From Massilioclostridium coli (GTDB taxonomy: Bacteria; Bacillota; Clostridia; Oscillospirales; Ruminococcaceae), in contig NZ_FMIZ01000004.1 of NCBI RefSeq assembly GCF_900095865.1, positions 1 through 64,000 on the forward strand: DNA of 64,000 nucleotides, given 5' to 3'. Positions within the stretch are counted from its first letter, which is position 1; each line of letters opens with the position of its first letter. Positions 45,189-53,664 of the stretch are shown piece by piece. The notes under the pieces are model-generated. The model saw nothing but the letters and a program-made list of their open reading frames with translations. It was not told the DNA's origin and ran no database searches. The position numbers and the translations under genes are program-made.

Positions 45189-46307
45189 TTATAATTTTCC
45201 CTGGCTGTTTGCAACAAGATATGCGTTAATAAAATCGTCTAAATCGCCATCCATAACGGCATTAATATTTCCGCTTTCAAAATTAGTCCGGTGGTCTTTG
45301 ACTAAAGTATAAGGCATAAATACGTAAGAACGGATTTGAGAGCCCCAGGCAATTTCCCGTTGTTCCCCCTTGATATCCTCGATGCGTTCTAACTGTTCCC
45401 GTTCTTTAATTTCCACCAATTTAGACTTTAACATTTTTAACGCCACAGCACGGTTTTGTAATTGGCTGCGTTCATTCTGGCAAGCAGTTACAATTCCAGT
45501 TGGAATATGGGTTAACCGGACAGCAGAGGATGTTTTGTTTACATGCTGCCCACCAGCACCACTTGCGCGGTATACATCCATTTTGATATCTTCCGGACGG
45601 ATTTCTACTTCGGTATCATCATCAATTTCTGGGATAACTTCCAAAGAGGCAAAAGAAGTATGCCGCCTTCCGGAGGAATCAAACGGGGAAACCCTTACCA
45701 GACGATGGACGCCGGATTCAGATTTTAAATAACCATAAGCGTTTATTCCTTCTACTAAAACAGAAATACTTTTAATCCCTGCTTCTTCTCCTTCCACAAA
45801 ATCCAGGGTTTTCACTTTAAATTCATGACGTTCTGCCCACCGGGAATACATACGGAATAACATTTCTACCCAATCCATTGCCTCTGTACCACCAGCACCA
45901 GCATGAAAAGTTAAAATAGCGTTTTTATCATCGTATTCCCCTGTTAACAAAGTTGAGAGAGTTTGTTCCGATACGGAACGTTGCATATTGGCAAGATTGG
46001 TTTTAATATCCTCCTCAAAACTATCATCCTGTTCATCCAATGCAAACTCTACCATCATAGCAGTGTCTTCATACATAGCAGATAAAGACTCAAATGCCTG
46101 TACCGTATTTTTTAATTTTGTGCTGCGCTTTAAGACCTTTTGGGAGTTTTCAATATCATCCCAAAAATTTGGTTGTGCTGCTTGATGGTCCAATTCGATA
46201 ATCTCTTTATTTTTGCTTTCTATGTCCAAGGCTTGTTTCAATTCTTCTATTTGGGGCTTTAGTGCTGTAAGTTGCCCGCGGTATTCTTCAAATGCAACGG
46301 TATTCAT
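45189..46307 (-). CDS. prfB: Peptide chain release factor 2, without programmed frameshift
   Basis: 372 residues. The RF2 stop-codon tripeptide SPF is present (VRVSPFDSSGRRHTSFAS) and the peptidyl-hydrolysis motif GGQ lies in SGAGGQHVNKTSSAVRLTH. It recognises UAA and UGA. Most prfB genes have an in-frame UGA with a CUU-U slip site near codon 25. Here the equivalent stretch (KQALDIESKNKEIIELD) reads straight through with TTG-GAC, so the slip site is absent. The ATG at 46307 lies ten bases behind GGAG. A short overlapping frame from ATG 46314 ends in TGA. It is monocistronic, with a terminator. Confidence 0.96.
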   Translation of the reverse strand: MNTVAFEEYRGQLTALKPQIEELKQALDIESKNKEIIELDHQAAQPNFWDDIENSQKVLKRSTKLKNTVQAFESLSAMYEDTAMMVEFALDEQDDSFEEDIKTNLANMQRSVSEQTLSTLLTGEYDDKNAILTFHAGAGGTEAMDWVEMLFRMYSRWAERHEFKVKTLDFVEGEEAGIKSISVLVEGINAYGYLKSESGVHRLVRVSPFDSSGRRHTSFASLEVIPEIDDDTEVEIRPEDIKMDVYRASGAGGQHVNKTSSAVRLTHIPTGIVTACQNERSQLQNRAVALKMLKSKLVEIKEREQLERIEDIKGEQREIAWGSQIRSYVFMPYTLVKDHRTNFESGNINAVMDGDLDDFINAYLVANSQGKL

Positions 46308-46314
46308 TCCACAT
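46288..46314 (-). other. Short UGA-ended frame overlapping the prfB start
   Basis: ATG 46314 opens an 8-codon frame MWNEYRCI ending in TGA, +1 relative to prfB, and enclosing the prfB ATG. GGAG is 3 bases before it, too near for an efficient start. If used, its UGA could make prfB expression depend on RF2. It may equally be chance. Confidence 0.25.
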
Positions 46315-46497
46315 AATCTCCCAGTTCTAGTTTACTACATTCAATACGTTTTCTTCCTTATTATAATGAATCGAACAGAAAAAATCAAGCATATTAAAAC
46401 GACCGTTGGCCCATACTTTTTATATCAGAAAAAAATCGCTTCCAAAATCGTCCTATAAAAAGGGAAATTAGAGGAAAATACGGATTTATAATTAAAG

Positions 46498-46526
46498 TTG
46501 TAATTCATTTGGAAAAATGTTATACT
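46498..46526 (+). promoter_or_regulatory. Predicted promoter of the zinc-ribbon/DUF2628 gene
   Basis: TTGTAA (46498-46503), 17-base spacer, TATACT (46521-46526), about 75 bases before the start codon. Confidence 0.5.
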
Positions 46527-46603
46527 ATTATACCAAGGTTAGTGGTATCAACTTTAAATTATGATAAATGAAATATTTTGTTATTTATAAGGGGGTAGAA
46601 AAA

Positions 46604-47527
46604 ATGGGAAAATTCGTTGGACAAGTCTGCCCAGTATGCCAACAGAAATTTAAGGATCAAGATGATATTGTGGTTTGCCCAGAATGTGGAACACCACACC
46701 ACCGCAGTTGTTATCAAGAAATTGAACATTGCGCTAATCAAAGTAAACATGGAACTGAATGGGAATATGAGACAAAACCCGTAACACCTAATAGAGAATC
46801 TCAACAGGAGCAGCCCCAACAATCTGGTCAGAAACATAATATTGTTTGTAGCCAATGTGGGGCGAATAATCCGCCGAATGGATTGTTCTGTCTTTTCTGC
46901 GGGGCTCCTTTACAACAAAAAGATGGAGTTCAAACACCACAGAATACGGTTCCACAACAATTGCTAATGGAGATGTCGTTGGGAGGATTGCATCCAGAAG
47001 ATTCGATTGATGGAATTTCTGTAAAAGATTTTGCTGCTTTTATTGGAAGCAACACAGCTTACTATCTTCCAAAATTTAAGCGGTTCAGTGAAAAGAAATT
47101 TTTGTCCTTTAATTTTTCAGCTGCTATTATATCTCCCGTTTATTATTTGTTTCGTAAGATGATTCCGTTGGGTATCCTGTTTTTAATCATCAATCTATTG
47201 GCTACTTTTTGCTACACCATTGTACAGGTAAATACAATTGTGCCAATCCAAAATTCATTATTGTTAAACATAGCATATTATGGCATGCAGGCTATTGGTA
47301 TTTTTTCTACGATTTTTGGATTATTAAGTGGATTGTTCGCAAACTGGATTTATTATAAATGGTCGGTGCGTACCATTAAAAAGTGTAAAGCGAAAGCAGG
47401 GGAAGATCTGGCAAAGTACCAAGAACTTTTGGTGAAAAAAGGTTCTGTCAGCCCATTGTTTGTAGGGATAGGATTAATTTTTATCTTTTTGTTTTCGATT
47501 ATATTTAGCCTTGTATTGTCAATTTGA
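46604..47527 (+). CDS. Membrane protein with zinc-binding domains and DUF2628
   Basis: 307 residues from ATG 46604, behind AAGGGGGTAG; the longer frame from 46568 lacks a site. The N-terminus is a RING-like knuckle (CPVCQQKFKDQDDIVVCPECGTPHHRSCYQE), then a zinc ribbon (CSQCGANNPPNGLFCLFCG). After a linker, ISVKDFAAFIGSNTAYYLPKFKRF and three or four membrane helices make a DUF2628-type region. Such proteins are common in Clostridia and unassigned; envelope sensing or assembly is a guess. It precedes galU by 17 bases and could be co-transcribed with it. Confidence 0.75.
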   Translation: MGKFVGQVCPVCQQKFKDQDDIVVCPECGTPHHRSCYQEIEHCANQSKHGTEWEYETKPVTPNRESQQEQPQQSGQKHNIVCSQCGANNPPNGLFCLFCGAPLQQKDGVQTPQNTVPQQLLMEMSLGGLHPEDSIDGISVKDFAAFIGSNTAYYLPKFKRFSEKKFLSFNFSAAIISPVYYLFRKMIPLGILFLIINLLATFCYTIVQVNTIVPIQNSLLLNIAYYGMQAIGIFSTIFGLLSGLFANWIYYKWSVRTIKKCKAKAGEDLAKYQELLVKKGSVSPLFVGIGLIFIFLFSIIFSLVLSI

Positions 47528-47544
47528 TTTAGGAGAGTGATTAT

Positions 47545-48417
47545 ATGAAAAGAATTAGAAAAGCAGTTATTCCAGCAGCGGGATTGGGGACCCGTGTGTT
47601 GCCAGCTTCCAAAGCGATGCCAAAAGAAATGTTGGCGATTGTAGATAAACCGGCAATTCAGTATATCGTAGAAGAAGCAGTACAAAGTGGCATTGAAGAA
47701 ATCCTGATTATTACCAGCCGAGGGAAAACCACAGTAGAGGACCATTTTGATCGTGCTCCTGAGTTGGAAGCTACTCTATTGGCCCGTGGAAAACAGGATA
47801 TTTATGATGAGATTGTTTCTATTTCCAATTTAGCGAACATCTCTTATATTCGCCAAAAAGAAACCAAAGGGTTAGGACATGCTATTTTGTGCGCAAAGGC
47901 TTTTGTTGGAGATGAACCTTTTGCTGTTCTATACGGAGATGATGTTATTCGGGCGGATTATCCAGTTTGCCGCCAACTTTGTGACGCTTATGAAGAATTT
48001 GGTTTGGGTGTTGTAGGGATTAAAGAAGTATCCGAAGAAGCAATCCAAAAATATTCTTCTATGAAAGTACAGCCAGTACGGGATAATCTGTTTAAAATCA
48101 GCGACATGATTGAAAAACCAACACCGGATAAAATTATGTCCCTGTATTCTATTTTAGGCCGCTGCGTCCTACCACCAGAAATTTTTAATATTTTGGAAAA
48201 AACCCCTGCTGGTACTGGAGGAGAAATCCAGTTAACCGATGCAATGAAAAAGCTAGCGCAGGTAAAAGGAATGATTGGGGTTGACTTTGTTGGCAAACGT
48301 TATGATATGGGAAATAAACTGGGCATATTACAAGCAATTGTAGAAGTTGGGCTGGAACACAAAGAAGTTGGGGAAAGTTTTCGCTCCTATTTAAAAGAAA
48401 TTTCTAAGACATTATAG
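47545..48417 (+). CDS. galU: UTP-glucose-1-phosphate uridylyltransferase
   Basis: 290 residues, ATG after AGGAGAG. RKAVIPAAGLGTRVLPASKAMPKEMLAIVDKPAIQYIVEEAV is the diagnostic nucleotide-binding start. FAVLYGDDVI holds the metal Asp, then DMIEKPTPDK, YSILGRCVLPPEIF, TGGEIQLTDAM. It makes UDP-glucose for wall polymers and glycolipids. The stop (TAG 48415-48417) abuts the -35 of the ribosomal operon promoter. Length is normal. Confidence 0.96.
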   Translation: MKRIRKAVIPAAGLGTRVLPASKAMPKEMLAIVDKPAIQYIVEEAVQSGIEEILIITSRGKTTVEDHFDRAPELEATLLARGKQDIYDEIVSISNLANISYIRQKETKGLGHAILCAKAFVGDEPFAVLYGDDVIRADYPVCRQLCDAYEEFGLGVVGIKEVSEEAIQKYSSMKVQPVRDNLFKISDMIEKPTPDKIMSLYSILGRCVLPPEIFNILEKTPAGTGGEIQLTDAMKKLAQVKGMIGVDFVGKRYDMGNKLGILQAIVEVGLEHKEVGESFRSYLKEISKTL

Positions 48418-48446
48418 TTGACAATCTTTTTATTGTTTGGTATAAT
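48418..48446 (+). promoter_or_regulatory. Consensus sigma-A promoter of rpsF-ssb-rpsR
   Basis: TTGACA (48418-48423), exactly 17 bases, TATAAT (48441-48446): a perfect consensus promoter, beginning at the base after the galU stop. Confidence 0.85.
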
Positions 48447-48461
48447 ATCAGAGTTATCCTT

Positions 48462-48484
48462 GCTCTACCCGAGTGAGGTAGGGC
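48462..48484 (+). promoter_or_regulatory. Candidate S6:S18-binding leader hairpin of rpsF
   Basis: GCTCTACC / GGTAGGGC, 8 bp with one wobble, loop CGAGTGA so that CCG spans the stem top. It starts about 10 bases after the expected transcription start and precedes the rpsF ribosome site. Known rpsF leaders bind the S6:S18 pair through a CCG in the apical region. The position fits. The fine consensus was not checked. Confidence 0.55.
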
Positions 48485-48508
48485 CAAAGACCAAAAGGAG
48501 GTGCTGAA

Positions 48509-48805
48509 ATGGCAAAATTAACACAAAAGTATGAAACCGTTATCGTCCTGAGCACAAAAATCGGTGAGGATGGTATCCAGGCTCTTGTTGAGAAATTCAA
48601 AAATTTGATTTCAAAACACGGTACTCTTGAATCTGTTGATGAATGGGGCAAACGTAGACTGGCTTATGCAATCAACTATGAAACAGAAGGTTACTATGTT
48701 CTGTTTAACTTTGAAAGCAAACCAGATTTCCCAGCTGAATTGGATCGTATTTATAAGATCACAGACGGCATTTTACGTTCCCTGATCATTGCAAAAGAAG
48801 ACTAA
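48509..48805 (+). CDS. rpsF: 30S ribosomal protein S6
   Basis: 98 residues, ATG after AAAGGAGGTG. KYETVIVLSTKIGEDGIQALVEKFKNLISKHGTLESVDEWGKRRLAYAINYETEGYYVLFNFESKPDFPAELDRIYKITDGILRSLII is S6 throughout; the WGKRRLAY motif is diagnostic. It binds S18 on the 30S platform. It is the first gene of the conserved rpsF-ssb-rpsR operon. Confidence 0.98.
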   Translation: MAKLTQKYETVIVLSTKIGEDGIQALVEKFKNLISKHGTLESVDEWGKRRLAYAINYETEGYYVLFNFESKPDFPAELDRIYKITDGILRSLIIAKED

Positions 48806-48817
48806 GCTGGTGATTCT

Positions 48818-49300
48818 ATGTTAAACAAAGTTGTTTTAATGGGGCGCTTAACCGCTGACCCTGAGCTGAAACAAACAGCCAACGGGATTCCAGTATTATC
48901 TTTCAGCATCGCTGTTGACCGCTCTTTTGCGGCAAGAGGAACAGAACGTCAAACTGATTTTATCAACATTGTTGCATGGAGACAGACCGCAGAGTTTATC
49001 AGCCGTTATTTTACGAAAGGGCAGATGATTGCTTTGGAAGGATCGATCCAAACGCGCAGCTATGAAGATAGACAAGGAAACAAACGTACAGCGTTTGAAG
49101 TTGTGGTAGATCAGGCTCATTTTTGCGGTAGCAAAAATGAATCCACAGGCGCAAGACCTATGGTACAACAGCCAAGCTATCCAGCTCCACCAAAGTTTGA
49201 GGAACCAGCAAAAACGGGAGAAAGTTTCTCGGTAGGCGATTTTGATGATTTTGACGGATTTGAAGAAATAGGTACTGATGACAGTGACCTGCCATTCTAA
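48818..49300 (+). CDS. ssb: Single-stranded DNA-binding protein
   Basis: 160 residues. OB-fold: MLNKVVLMGRLTADPELKQTANGIPVLSFSIAVDRSF...QTDFINIVAWRQTAEFISRYFTKGQMIALEGSIQTRSYEDRQGNKRTAFEVVVDQAHF. A Pro/Gly linker leads to the acidic protein-interaction tip DDSDLPF. It coats single-stranded DNA in replication and repair. The gene lies between rpsF and rpsR, as in most Firmicutes. Confidence 0.97.
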   Translation: MLNKVVLMGRLTADPELKQTANGIPVLSFSIAVDRSFAARGTERQTDFINIVAWRQTAEFISRYFTKGQMIALEGSIQTRSYEDRQGNKRTAFEVVVDQAHFCGSKNESTGARPMVQQPSYPAPPKFEEPAKTGESFSVGDFDDFDGFEEIGTDDSDLPF

Positions 49301-49321
49301 TTGTGTAAGGAGGATTTGATT

Positions 49322-49555
49322 ATGGACAGACCAGTACGCGGTAGAAGACCTCGTAAAAAAGTTTGTGCATTCTGTGTTGATAAAGCAGAATACATCGATT
49401 ACAAAGATGTTGCTAAACTGAAAAGATACATGAGTGAAAGAGCTAAAATTGTTCCAAGACGTGTTACCGGAACATGTGCTCATCATCAACGTCAGTTGAC
49501 AGTTGCGATTAAAAGAGCTAGACATTTGGCTTTATTACCTTATATTAGTGACTAA
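49322..49555 (+). CDS. rpsR: 30S ribosomal protein S18
   Basis: 77 residues from ATG 49322 behind [77 protein letters not shown] is S18. It keeps the Cys pair CAFC and a third Cys (TGTC), which suggests the zinc-binding form of S18. It is the last gene of the operon. Confidence 0.98.
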   Translation: MDRPVRGRRPRKKVCAFCVDKAEYIDYKDVAKLKRYMSERAKIVPRRVTGTCAHHQRQLTVAIKRARHLALLPYISD

Positions 49556-49627
49556 TATAACAGGATTTGGACGGTGTGGCAGGATCACATCGTCCATTTT
49601 GTTTTGTGGGAAAAGAGAGGATTGATT

Positions 49628-50047
49628 ATGAACTCATTTTCCGGGTTCTTCCAAAAACACAGGGAATTTTTATGGTATACCTTATTTGGCTGCGGTACTG
49701 TAGCAATCAATTATATTACGTATCTTTTTTGTGAGTCTTTCCTACAAATTAATTATTTAATCAGCATTGTAGCTGCTTGGTTTCTTAGCTTTTTATTTGC
49801 TTTTATCACAAATAAGCTGTTTGTTTTTCAAAGTAAAAGTTTCCAATGGCTTTTACTGTTAAAAGAATTTGGGGGATTTCTTGTTTGCCGTGTGTTTTCC
49901 TTAGGAATTGAGTTAGTGACCATGTTTATCAGTGTAGGGATACTTCACTGGAATGATAAATGGATGAAACTGATTTCCAATGGCATAGTTATTTTAATTA
50001 ATTATATTGGAAGTAAACTGGTGATTTTCCGTGACCGAAATAAATAA
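49628..50047 (+). CDS. GtrA-family membrane protein
   Basis: 139 residues from ATG 49628 behind AGAGAGGA. Four membrane helices. FLWYTLFGCGTVAINYITYLFCESF, LISIVAAWFLSFLFAFITNKLFVFQSKS, and the last segment ISNGIVILINYIGSKLVIFRDRNK are typical of GtrA/DPMS2-like proteins. They help move lipid-linked sugars across the membrane for wall or O-chain glycosylation. The F-x-x-N-K-x-F-V-F motif is diagnostic. No glycosyltransferase is adjacent. A terminator overlaps its end. Confidence 0.9.
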   Translation: MNSFSGFFQKHREFLWYTLFGCGTVAINYITYLFCESFLQINYLISIVAAWFLSFLFAFITNKLFVFQSKSFQWLLLLKEFGGFLVCRVFSLGIELVTMFISVGILHWNDKWMKLISNGIVILINYIGSKLVIFRDRNK

Positions 50048-50087
50048 ACCGTTGAATCCTACTAAGAGTAAGATTCAGCGGTTTTTT
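50047..50087 (+). terminator. Intrinsic terminator after the GtrA gene
   Basis: AACCGTTGAATC / GATTCAGCGGTT, 12 bp with one wobble, 13-base loop, then TTTTTT. Confidence 0.9.
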
Positions 50088-50468
50088 GTTTATATAATGA
50101 TTGTCGATAAAAAATACACTTGTTTTCTTAATTGAATAATATTTTTGAATTTAAAAAAGTGATAGGTAAATATTAGCAAATGTATTTCCGTTGATCCGAG
50201 AGAAAATGCAAGAAAGGCATTCATATTTCTTCTAAGAATATTTAAGATGATTTATAGAGAAAATAGCTTTACTTTTATTATAAGAATTTTTATTGATATA
50301 AAAAGAAAGATGAAAGAATACAAATAATAATTGTTTTAAGGAAAAATTATTTTTGGTTCAAAAATAACTTAATAAGTACGCTTTGTTCTTATATGGTTTC
50401 AATATTTAATCATTTTTTAAAAAGTGTGTTATGATTTTTGCTTATTTTAACTTTATAATTCTATACAA
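50088..50468. other. Non-coding AT-rich gap
   Basis: About 380 bases upstream of the paaK control region. No ORF with a ribosome site and no convincing RNA fold is seen. Confidence 0.5.
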
Positions 50469-50502
50469 TTTTCACAAATAGCAGTTCTGCCACTTGTGAA
50501 AA
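50469..50502 (+). promoter_or_regulatory. 34-base inverted repeat ahead of the paaK promoter
   Basis: TTTTCACAA-xx-x-GCA / TGC-x-x-x-TTGTGAAAA: nine outer pairs and three inner ones around GTTC. It ends 22 bases before the -35. No T-tract follows on the plus strand, so it looks more like an operator than a terminator. Confidence 0.5.
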
Positions 50503-50524
50503 TAAAGAAACATGTATCATTTTG

Positions 50525-50553
50525 TTGATTTTAGCCTACAAACATGTTAAAAT
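50525..50553 (+). promoter_or_regulatory. Predicted promoter of the paaK-iorAB operon
   Basis: TTGATT (50525-50530), 17-base spacer, TAAAAT (50548-50553), 34 bases before the paaK ATG. Confidence 0.6.
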
Positions 50554-50587
50554 TATTAAAGATATTGTATATTTGAGGAGACTTAAT

Positions 50588-51889
50588 ATGTTTTGGGAAA
50601 AAGATATTGAAACCATGCCTCGTAACCAGTTGGAAGAATTACAACTGGAACGACTAAAATGGGTGGTTGACTATGCCGATAGAAATGTAGAATTCTATCA
50701 TAAAAAATTTGAAGCAGCGGGGGTAACTTCAGAAAAAATAAAAAGCCTAGCTGATGTAAAATATCTGCCATTTACCACAAAAGCAGATTTACGTGACAAT
50801 TATCCGTATGGACTTTGCGCAGCGCCAAAAAATAAAATTGTACGTACCCACGCATCTAGTGGGACAACTGGAAAACCAACAGTTGGTTTGTATACCAGAA
50901 ATGACCTGGAAAACTGGGCAAACCAGGTAGCTCGTTTGGCGGTAGCGGTTGGAGTAACATCGGATGATATTATCCAAATCGCTTTTGGTTATGGATTGTT
51001 CACTGGAGCCTTGGGATTGCATTATGGTCTAGAAAAAATTGGATGTGATGTGATTCCAGCTTCTTCCGGAAATACCAAACGTCAGCTGATGTTAATGGAA
51101 GATTTAGGAGTAACTGGTTTAGTTGCAACACCTTCTTATGCGATGTATATGAGTGAGGTTGCAAAAGAAACCGGAGCAAAATTAGATGCCTTGAGAATTG
51201 GTTTATTTGGTTCCGAAGGATGCACCCCAGAGATGGCACATAAAATTGAAAAGAATTTCCATTTGTTTGCGACTGACAACTATGGTTTAACAGAATTAAA
51301 TGGTCCAGGTGTTGCCGGTGACTGTATTGAAAAAACTGGGATGCATTTTGCGGAAGACCATTTCCTCCCTGAAATCATCAACAGCGATACATTGGAAGTT
51401 AAGGATAGAGGCGAAGAAGGAGAATTGGTAGTAACTACTTTGACCAAAGAAGGGATGCCAATGATCCGTTATCGCACCAAAGATATTACTCGTTTGCATT
51501 ATGATGCGTGCCCATGTGGTAGGACCCATGTACGTATGGAAAAAGTAAAAGGCCGTTCGGATGATATGATGGTGATTAAAGGAGTCAATGTATTTCCATC
51601 TCAAATTGAAAGCGTTCTTGTGGGGATGGCTGAAATTGGTGGCCATTATCAGTTGATCATCCGTCGTGATGCAAAATATCGTGATACTTTGGAAATTAAA
51701 GTAGAATTAATTGATGGTTCCTTATTGGAAAATTTCAAGGCTTTGGAAGATTTACAGGCAAGAATTAACGCAAAATTGCGTGAAGTATTGCGTTTGGATG
51801 TAAAAGTTTCTTTGGTTCAACCAAAAACTTTGGAACGCTTTGAAGGGAAAGCAAAACGTATTGTTGATTTAAGAGATCAAGTAGAATAA
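50588..51889 (+). CDS. paaK: Phenylacetate-CoA ligase family protein (aryl-acid CoA ligase)
   Basis: 433 residues from ATG 50588 behind GAGGAG; the upstream in-frame TTG at 50522 lies in the promoter. AMP-binding superfamily of the PaaK type: THASSGTTGKPTVGLYT (P-loop), FGYGLFTGALGLHYG, ATDNYGLTELNGPGVAGDC, MIRYRTKDITRL, GRSDDMMVIKGVNVFPSQIE, and the C-terminal Lys region RFEGKAKRIVD. It joins aryl acids such as phenylacetate or indoleacetate to CoA with ATP cleaved to AMP. It sits with iorA-iorB, which make aryl-acetyl-CoA from aryl pyruvates. Running in reverse it could save energy by releasing acid and ATP. Direction and substrate are inferred. Confidence 0.92.
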   Translation: MFWEKDIETMPRNQLEELQLERLKWVVDYADRNVEFYHKKFEAAGVTSEKIKSLADVKYLPFTTKADLRDNYPYGLCAAPKNKIVRTHASSGTTGKPTVGLYTRNDLENWANQVARLAVAVGVTSDDIIQIAFGYGLFTGALGLHYGLEKIGCDVIPASSGNTKRQLMLMEDLGVTGLVATPSYAMYMSEVAKETGAKLDALRIGLFGSEGCTPEMAHKIEKNFHLFATDNYGLTELNGPGVAGDCIEKTGMHFAEDHFLPEIINSDTLEVKDRGEEGELVVTTLTKEGMPMIRYRTKDITRLHYDACPCGRTHVRMEKVKGRSDDMMVIKGVNVFPSQIESVLVGMAEIGGHYQLIIRRDAKYRDTLEIKVELIDGSLLENFKALEDLQARINAKLREVLRLDVKVSLVQPKTLERFEGKAKRIVDLRDQVE

Positions 51890-51923
51890 AACAACCATAT
51901 TGATAAATTGGAGGAATCTAAGG

Positions 51924-53663
51924 ATGAAACAATTGCTTTTAGGAAATGAAGCGGTTGCCCGTGGTTTATATGAAGCAGGCGTATCTGTAATTTCCAGTTA
52001 TCCTGGTACCCCTAGTACTGAGATTACTGAATTTGCAGCTACTTATGATGAAATGTACTGTGAATGGGCTTCGAACGAGAAAGTTGCTTTAGAAGTAGCC
52101 ATTGGTGCCTCTTTGGCCGGAAAACGCTCTTTTACAGCAATGAAACACGTTGGTTTAAATGTTGCCGCTGACCCATTATATACTTTATCTTATATTGGCG
52201 TAAACGCCGGAGTAGTAATTGCGGTAGCGGATGACCCAGGTATGCACTCTTCTCAAAATGAACAGGACAGCCGCAACCATGCAAAGGGCTCTAAAGTTCC
52301 TATGTTGGAGCCTTCCAACTCCGCAGAATGTTTGCTGTTTACCAAATTGGGTTTTGAATTATCCGAAAAGTTTGATACACCAGTATTGTTACGGTTATCT
52401 ACCAGGGTATCCCATTCCAGAAGTTTATGTGAGTTAAACGATCGGGTAGAATTACCAGATAGACCATATGAGAAAAATATCCAAAAGAATGTAATGATGC
52501 CGGCAATGGCAATTCGGAAACACCCAATTGTAGAACAACGTACTGCTGACCTTCGTGCTTATGCGGAAACAGCGGAAATGAACCGTGTAGAGGACAACAA
52601 TAGTAAAATTGGTGTAATTACAGCAGGTTCCTGCTATCCATATGCCAAAGAGGCGCTGGGAGACAAGGTAAACTATTTGAAACTGGGTATGGCATATCCA
52701 ATGCCAGTACAGTTAATTAAAGACTTTGTGGCAAAGTGCGATCAGGTTTTTGTTATGGAAGAACTGGATGACTTTATTGAAAGCCATTGTAAAAAATATG
52801 GTATTCCCGTTATTGGAAAAGAAGCGTTTTCTTTCTGTGGGGAGTACTCCCAGGCTACTATTAAAAAAGCGATTTTGGGCATTGAACCAGAGTGTTATCA
52901 TATTGATACGGAAATACCAGGTCGTCCACCTGTAATGTGCGCTGGATGTCCACATAGGGGCGTATTCTATGCTTTAAAACGATTGAATGTATTTGTAAGC
53001 GGAGATATCGGCTGTTATACATTAGGTGCAGCAGCTCCATTACAGGCAATTGATGCTTGTGTCTGTATGGGTGCGTCTGTTTCAGGTGCCCATGGTTATT
53101 GTAAGGGAGTTGGTCCAGAAAAAGGAAAGGCAACAGTTGCAGTTATTGGCGACTCCACCTTTATTCATTCTGGTATTACCGGCTTAATTGATGTGGCTTA
53201 TAACCAAGGGAATACCGTTACGATTATTATGGATAACTCGATTACTGGTATGACAGGACACCAGCAAAATCCAACAACAGGCTATACAATTAAAGGGGAT
53301 CCAACTTCTGCTGTAGATCTGGAAGCTCTGGTAAAAGCAATTGGAATTAAACGGGTTACTGTTGTAGATCCATATGATATTGAAGCGACCTATCAAGCAA
53401 TTAAAACAGATATTGCGTTAGATGAACCAACCGTAATTATTTCACGCCGTCCATGTGCATTGTTAAAAAATGTAAAACATAATCCTCCATTCCATATTGA
53501 TACAGAAAAATGTATTGCATGTAAATCCTGTATGAGAATTGGATGCCCTGCTATGAGTTTACATAATGGCAAAGTTCAAATTGACGGTACCCAATGTGTA
53601 GGTTGTGGCGAATGCATTAGCCTGTGTAAATTTGGTGCAATCCAAACAAAGGAGGAGAACTAA
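51924..53663 (+). CDS. iorA: Indolepyruvate ferredoxin oxidoreductase, alpha subunit
   Basis: 579 residues from ATG 51924 behind TTGGAGGA. N-terminal pyrimidine-like domain (LLGNEAVARGLYEAGVSVISSYPGTPSTEITEFAA). The thiamine-diphosphate domain has CAGCPHRGVFYAL...VSGDIGCYTLGA...GDSTFIHSGITGLIDVAYNQGNTVTIIMDNSITGMTGHQQNP (GD-S...N motif). Two [4Fe-4S] motifs lie at the end (CIACKSCMRIGCP and CVGCGECISLCKFGA). It oxidises indolepyruvate and related aryl pyruvates to aryl-acetyl-CoA, reducing ferredoxin. One base separates its stop from the iorB ATG. Confidence 0.96.
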   Translation: MKQLLLGNEAVARGLYEAGVSVISSYPGTPSTEITEFAATYDEMYCEWASNEKVALEVAIGASLAGKRSFTAMKHVGLNVAADPLYTLSYIGVNAGVVIAVADDPGMHSSQNEQDSRNHAKGSKVPMLEPSNSAECLLFTKLGFELSEKFDTPVLLRLSTRVSHSRSLCELNDRVELPDRPYEKNIQKNVMMPAMAIRKHPIVEQRTADLRAYAETAEMNRVEDNNSKIGVITAGSCYPYAKEALGDKVNYLKLGMAYPMPVQLIKDFVAKCDQVFVMEELDDFIESHCKKYGIPVIGKEAFSFCGEYSQATIKKAILGIEPECYHIDTEIPGRPPVMCAGCPHRGVFYALKRLNVFVSGDIGCYTLGAAAPLQAIDACVCMGASVSGAHGYCKGVGPEKGKATVAVIGDSTFIHSGITGLIDVAYNQGNTVTIIMDNSITGMTGHQQNPTTGYTIKGDPTSAVDLEALVKAIGIKRVTVVDPYDIEATYQAIKTDIALDEPTVIISRRPCALLKNVKHNPPFHIDTEKCIACKSCMRIGCPAMSLHNGKVQIDGTQCVGCGECISLCKFGAIQTKEEN

Positions 53664-53664
53664 T

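Noticed and set aside
46230-46307. Programmed +1 frameshift in prfB
   Set aside because: The frame is open through the usual site, with no CUU-UGA and no internal Shine-Dalgarno.
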